This document shows, piece by piece, positions 26,253 to 29,835 of a stretch of 29,835 nucleotides of DNA; position 1 is the stretch's first letter; each line of letters opens with the position of its first letter. Where the stretch lies: the NCBI GenBank assembly GCA_964383325.1, contig CAYLGY010000028.1:1-29835 (forward strand), given 5' to 3'. The position numbers were made by a program, and so were the translations under genes. The notes under the pieces are model-generated. The model was not told where the DNA came from. It saw only the letters and a program-made list of their open reading frames with translations, and ran no database searches. This DNA is from CAYLGY01 sp964383325 (GTDB lineage Bacteria; Pseudomonadota; Alphaproteobacteria; Rhizobiales; Rhizobiaceae).

Positions 26253-26281
26253 TTGTATGCTTTCGAGCTCGCGAATATAAG
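26253..26281 (+). promoter_or_regulatory. Candidate promoter of dksA
   Basis: TTGTAT (26253-26258) and TATAAG (26276-26281) are separated by 17 nt, in the region between the divergent SixA-like and dksA genes. The -10 is good, the -35 moderate. The leader would be about 27 nt and carries a very strong AGGAGGT ribosome-binding site. Confidence 0.45.
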
Positions 26282-26314
26282 GCGCGCGAGTCGGTATCGA
26301 AGAGGAGGTCTGTT

Positions 26315-26731
26315 ATGAGTGAGGATGCGGAAATCACCTACTCTCCAAGCGATGACGAACCCTTCATGAGCGAGCGTCAGCAGGCCTATTTTCGCAACAA
26401 GCTGATTTCATGGAAGAACGAGATCCTGCGCGAGGCGCGCGAAACGCTTGAAATCCTGCAGCAGGAGAATTCGAATCATCCGGATCTGGCCGACCGGGCA
26501 TCGTCGGAAACGGATCGTTCGATCGAATTGCGCGCCCGTGACCGCCAACGCAAGCTGATCGCCAAGATCGATGCGGCCTTGCAGCGGCTGGACGAGGGTA
26601 CCTATGGCTATTGCGAGGAAACCGGCGAGCCGATCTCGCTGAAGCGGCTTGATGCACGCCCGATTGCCACGCTTTCGATCGAGGCACAGGAACGGCACGA
26701 GCGCCGCGAGCGCGTCTATCGCGACGATTGA
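26315..26731 (+). CDS. dksA: DksA, RNA polymerase-binding transcription factor
   Basis: A 138-residue DksA/TraR-family factor that inserts its coiled coil into the RNA polymerase secondary channel and works with ppGpp. The coiled-coil tip motif DxxDxA is intact (D57, D60, A62). Of the four zinc cysteines only C100 remains; the other positions are T103, S121 and A124, as in the non-canonical DksA of other alphaproteobacteria. The start at 26315 has AGGAGGT at ideal spacing. A frame extending upstream to 25937 is not coding. A terminator overlaps the stop codon. Confidence 0.93.
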   Translation: MSEDAEITYSPSDDEPFMSERQQAYFRNKLISWKNEILREARETLEILQQENSNHPDLADRASSETDRSIELRARDRQRKLIAKIDAALQRLDEGTYGYCEETGEPISLKRLDARPIATLSIEAQERHERRERVYRDD

Positions 26732-26752
26732 GCCTCTGTCCGGGGCTTTTTT
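26731..26752 (+). terminator. Intrinsic terminator of dksA
   Basis: AGCCTC (26731-26736) pairs with GGGGCT (26742-26747) with one G-U pair and a TGTCC loop, followed by a run of six T (26747-26752). The first base of the stem is the last base of the dksA stop codon. Confidence 0.65.
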
Positions 26753-26866
26753 CGCCGGATTGCAGGGAGAAGGCCGCGCGATACAACCTGAAGGCCTCCA
26801 TGACCGGGAACAGCAGGAGCCCTTCGATTCCGGGCAATTGCCGGGAGGCGGCTCCGCCGCTCCTGC

Positions 26867-27544
26867 TCACTGGCCGCGATGCTTGCGCACAATGTCGGCA
26901 AAGATGCTCGACAGCGTCTCCTCCGGCTTGGCCGGCTCCTTCTTCTCGCTCTTTTCCGCAAAGCCGGCTTCCAGCTCGCGAAGCAGTTCGGCATCCAGCC
27001 CGGCCTGTACCGGCTGCGGGACGGGCACCTCCAGTTTCGGTTCGGTCCGGACCGCAGCAGTCTGCGCCGTCAATGGGGGATCGACTCGCGGCGCGGCGGC
27101 GAGTACCGGTTCGCGCGGGGCAGGCGGAACGGGTTCGGGGGCGCGCGGTTGCGGTTGCGGTGAAACCGCGACGGGACTGGCCCGGGGCGCCTCGACCGCT
27201 GGCGGACGCGGCTCGGAGAATTCCGGCGCAATGCGCGATTCGGGCGGCTTGCGGCGGATTCCCTGCTCGATCACCACATCGCCCGGCCCGCCGATCATCA
27301 CCAGATGTTCCACATCGTCCCGGCGGATGAGTACGAGGCGCCGGCGCGAATCAATGGCTGCGACATCGATCACGGCAAGGCGCGGCTTCCGGTTGCGGCC
27401 GCCGGCAATCAGCTTGCTCGACGCGGCCCGGCCGAACAGCCAGTATACGGCGAGGAACAGCAGGATCAGACCAGCGATCGAGGTGAGCCCGAACAGGAGC
27501 GCTCCAAGGGTGGGACCGGCAAGATCGATGAACCAGCCATACAT
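26867..27544 (-). CDS. fliO: FliO-domain membrane protein
   Basis: A 225-residue protein with one N-terminal membrane helix (about residues 14-37) followed by a small FliO-like domain (RNRKPRLAVIDVAAIDSRRRLVLIRRDD, about 51-98, described by segment). FliO helps assemble the flagellar export gate. A long Pro/Ala/Glu-rich linker follows, then a charged C-terminal stretch ending ETLSSIFADIVRKH. ATG at 27544 is chosen; an in-frame GTG at 27577 has no ribosome-binding site. No other flagellar gene is nearby, so the assignment rests on the small domain, and a non-flagellar role is possible. Confidence 0.7.
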   Translation of the reverse strand: MYGWFIDLAGPTLGALLFGLTSIAGLILLFLAVYWLFGRAASSKLIAGGRNRKPRLAVIDVAAIDSRRRLVLIRRDDVEHLVMIGGPGDVVIEQGIRRKPPESRIAPEFSEPRPPAVEAPRASPVAVSPQPQPRAPEPVPPAPREPVLAAAPRVDPPLTAQTAAVRTEPKLEVPVPQPVQAGLDAELLRELEAGFAEKSEKKEPAKPEETLSSIFADIVRKHRGQ

Positions 27545-27676
27545 TTTTTCGTGCTTCTCCAGAATCTGTTGCGTCACGCGATTTTATTGGACAACTCGCC
27601 TCAAGGGAACGACAGCCGGCCGCCGTACCCGGATTTTTCGTTCCGGCCGCGATTCCGGCCGTTGCGGGCGGAATGT

Positions 27677-27716
27677 CGGGGGAATCCCTGCCGGGATTGC
27701 CCCGCAGGACTTTTTT
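27677..27716 (+). promoter_or_regulatory. Terminator-like hairpin in the cckA leader
   Basis: CGGGG (27677-27681) and AATCCC? arms pair with GGGATT and CCCCG (27693-27704) around a TGCC loop: 5 bp, one G-G mismatch, then 6 bp. The sequence CAGGAC separates the stem from a run of six T (27711-27716). It lies 68 nt before the cckA ATG, so it may attenuate or terminate transcription entering cckA. The 6-nt gap before the T-run makes it weaker than a standard terminator. Confidence 0.4.
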
Positions 27717-27784
27717 CGCAATGGAGAATATGATTCAAGCAGAATCGGCGATGCGGCCGGACCGGGCAGGACAGGCGGAGATTG

Positions 27785-29835
27785 ATGGCAGGCGAACCAG
27801 GCGGCGAGGCATACCCCGCTCCGATCGTGGATCACAATGCGCGCCCGGCGACCATCGCGCGGCTGATCGCGCTGATCATCATCCTGGCCCTTGCGGCGCT
27901 GGCCTTCTCGCTCTATCGCGAGCAGCTGGGCGATCCGCTCCTGCTCGGCATGCTCGGCCTGCTGGCCATGATCGGCGTCGGCTTCCTGTTCTCGGCGGCC
28001 ATCGGCTTTGTCCGGATCGGCCCGCGCGGTTCGGCGGGCGAGCTGGCCAGGAGCCTCATCGATACCTTGCCGCACGGGCTGGTCGTGTCCGATTCCCGAG
28101 GGAGGATCGTCTATGCCAATCGCGCCTGGGCGGACCTTACCGGCGCCACCTCGCCCGCCGACGTGAAGTCGGTGGAAGCGCTTCTGGGGACGAACGAGGA
28201 AGCCGCCGCAGTCATCATGCGCATTTCTGCCGGCTTGCGCGACGGCAGGCCCGGGGAGGGCGAGTTCCGCCTGTCGCGGCCCCTGGCGCCAGGCGCGCCG
28301 GCAAGGCCCCAATGGCAGCGGGTGCGGGCGCGGCTGTTCTCGACGCCGGAACTGCGCCGGCCGCTTTACGCTTGGGAGATCGCCGACATCTCGGCCGAGC
28401 GCGCCGAGCAGGAACGGTATTTCCAGGACCTGCAGGAGGCGATCGATCATCTCGACCATGCGCCGGCCGGCTTCTTCGCCGCCGACGAGGCCGGGCGCCT
28501 GACCTATATCAACGCCACGCTGGCTGAATGGCTGGCCATCGACCTGGCGCAATTCGCTCCCGGTTCGATCAGCCTGCACGAGATCGTTGCCGGGGACGGG
28601 ATGGCGCTCATTCGCGCCGTGAAGGCCGAGCCGGGCACCTCCCGCAGCGCCACGATCGATCTCGACCTTGCCACCAGCGCCGGCGCGGTGCTGCCGGTCC
28701 GGTTCCTGCACCGGGTGCGCGCCGACCGGGAGGGCAATCCGGGAACCAGCCGCACCATCGTGCTCAATCTTTCCGAGGGGGGCGAGGCAGAGGCGACGCT
28801 GCGGGCGGCGGAAATCCGCTTCACGCGCTTCTTCAACTCGACGCCAATGGCCATTACGGGCGTCGATCGCGAGGGGCGCATCCTGCGCACGAATGCGCCA
28901 TTCCTGTCGTTGTTCTCGAGCGTGATCGACCGTGATTCGGTCGAGCGGACCTTGCCGCTGGCTGCCGTCATCCATGAACGGGACCGTCCCGCGCTCGCAG
29001 CGGCGCTGGAAAAGGCAAAGGCGATGCAGGCCCATATCCCGCCGATCGACACGACGCTGCCCGATGACGAGGAGCGCCACATGCGCTTCTATGTCAGCGC
29101 GGTCGCCGATGGCGGCGGCGAGGGCGAGGAGGCCGCCATCGTCTATGCGGTCGAGACCACGGAACAGAAGGCGCTGGAAAGCCAGATGGCCCAGAGCCAG
29201 AAGATGCAGGCGGTCGGGCAGCTTGCAGGAGGGATCGCGCATGATTTCAACAATGTGCTTACTGCGATCATCATGGCCGCGGATCTCCTGCTGACCAATC
29301 ACCGCCCGTCCGACCCTTCCTTTCCGGACATCATGAACATCAAGCAGAATGCCAATCGCGCCGCCTCGCTGGTGCGGCAATTGCTGGCATTTTCCCGGCG
29401 CCAGACCCTGCGGCCGGAAGTGCTCAATCTGACGGACGTGCTCGCCGACCTGCGCATGCTGCTGCAAAGGCTTGCCGGAACCCAAATCCGCCTCGAAATC
29501 GAGCATGGCCGCGATCTTTGGCCCGTGCGCGCCGATCTCGGCCAGCTCGAACAGGTCATCGTCAACCTGGTCGTCAATGCTCGCGACGCCATGCCGGATG
29601 GCGGCGACATCACCATCCGCACGCGCAATCTCGCCGAGGCCGACTGCGCTGCCTTTTCCCATCACCGGGAAATGACCCCGGCCGAATATGTGCTGATCGA
29701 GGTGGAGGATACCGGCACGGGCATCGCGCCGGAAGTGCAGCGCAAGATCTTCGAGCCGTTCTTCACCACCAAGGAGGTCGGCAAGGGCACGGGGCTTGGC
29801 CTGTCGATGGTCTATGGCATCATCAAGCAGACCGG
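27785..29835 (+). CDS. cckA: Hybrid histidine kinase CckA, 3' end outside window
   Basis: The membrane-bound kinase/phosphatase atop the cell-cycle relay that phosphorylates ChpT and then CtrA and CpdR. The 683 visible residues hold two N-terminal helices (about 23-45 and 52-75), PAS-type sensing domains (the first with SLIDTLPHGLVVSD, another near FNSTPMAITGVD), the dimerisation/H-box with H486 in GGIAHDFNN, and the ATPase domain with NLVVNARDAM, DTGTGI, FEPFFTTK and GKGTGLGL. The receiver domain is beyond the window. ATG at 27785 has GGAG 4 nt upstream. A 693-residue frame on the opposite strand is a shadow. Confidence 0.93.
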   Translation, partial: MAGEPGGEAYPAPIVDHNARPATIARLIALIIILALAALAFSLYREQLGDPLLLGMLGLLAMIGVGFLFSAAIGFVRIGPRGSAGELARSLIDTLPHGLVVSDSRGRIVYANRAWADLTGATSPADVKSVEALLGTNEEAAAVIMRISAGLRDGRPGEGEFRLSRPLAPGAPARPQWQRVRARLFSTPELRRPLYAWEIADISAERAEQERYFQDLQEAIDHLDHAPAGFFAADEAGRLTYINATLAEWLAIDLAQFAPGSISLHEIVAGDGMALIRAVKAEPGTSRSATIDLDLATSAGAVLPVRFLHRVRADREGNPGTSRTIVLNLSEGGEAEATLRAAEIRFTRFFNSTPMAITGVDREGRILRTNAPFLSLFSSVIDRDSVERTLPLAAVIHERDRPALAAALEKAKAMQAHIPPIDTTLPDDEERHMRFYVSAVADGGGEGEEAAIVYAVETTEQKALESQMAQSQKMQAVGQLAGGIAHDFNNVLTAIIMAADLLLTNHRPSDPSFPDIMNIKQNANRAASLVRQLLAFSRRQTLRPEVLNLTDVLADLRMLLQRLAGTQIRLEIEHGRDLWPVRADLGQLEQVIVNLVVNARDAMPDGGDITIRTRNLAEADCAAFSHHREMTPAEYVLIEVEDTGTGIAPEVQRKIFEPFFTTKEVGKGTGLGLSMVYGIIKQT

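Noticed and set aside
27584..29665. 693-codon open frame on the minus strand opposite cckA
   Set aside because: Antisense to a clear histidine kinase; the product is rich in Arg, Gln, His and Asp with no domain. Typical shadow in GC-rich DNA.

Overview
This is a GC-rich chromosomal segment from an alphaproteobacterium, most likely of the order Hyphomicrobiales (Rhizobiales). Four things point there: a CckA-type hybrid histidine kinase, an ExoR homologue, a DksA with only one of the four zinc cysteines, and a palindromic GCATGATC...GATCATGC intergenic element of a kind common in that order. I cannot name the genus. Genes are tightly packed, mostly housekeeping, with many 4-nt ATGA overlaps. 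I see no tRNA, rRNA, transposase, phage gene, CRISPR array or defence cassette.

Layout, left to right. (1) 1-4.6 kb: the 3' part of nadE, a 58-bp tandem palindromic repeat, then on the minus strand a glyoxalase I (gloA), a propionyl-CoA carboxylase beta chain (pccB) and a secreted alpha/beta hydrolase whose start codon is not conventional. (2) 4.7-6.4 kb, plus strand: a two-domain cold-shock protein, a secreted DUF192 protein and a universal stress protein. (3) 6.4-9.1 kb, minus strand: a PiT phosphate transporter, a Nudix hydrolase and xanthine phosphoribosyltransferase (gpt). (4) 9.1-13.1 kb: a 340-bp structured intergenic region, a RhlE-type DEAD-box helicase starting at TTG, an MFS transporter, and a convergent membrane-anchored alpha/beta hydrolase overlapping it tail to tail. 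(5) 13.2-16.4 kb: a translationally coupled run of cysteine synthase, AlaX-type tRNA-editing protein, SseA-type sulfurtransferase and a GNAT acetyltransferase. (6) 16.4-18.8 kb: a class I/II aminotransferase (minus) and a TerC-family membrane protein (plus). (7) 19.0-22.9 kb: ilvD overlapping exoR on the plus strand, meeting xthA and a small secreted protein of unknown function on the minus strand. (8) 23.0-29.8 kb: the ycjX-ycjF pair and a SixA-like phosphatase (minus), dksA (plus), a FliO-domain protein (minus) and cckA (plus, cut by the window end).

The genes cover NAD and branched-chain amino acid synthesis, sulphur assimilation, propionyl-CoA and methylglyoxal metabolism, purine salvage and phosphate uptake. 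A strong regulatory component (ExoR, DksA, CckA, SixA-like) links nutrient state, envelope state and the cell cycle. I found no clearly new multi-gene system. The best leads are regulatory or small-scale: the hydrolase without a normal start codon, the hairpin against the ilvD ribosome-binding site with exoR coupled downstream, the unknown secreted protein coupled to xthA, the terminator-like hairpin in the cckA leader, and the amplified palindromic repeat after nadE.
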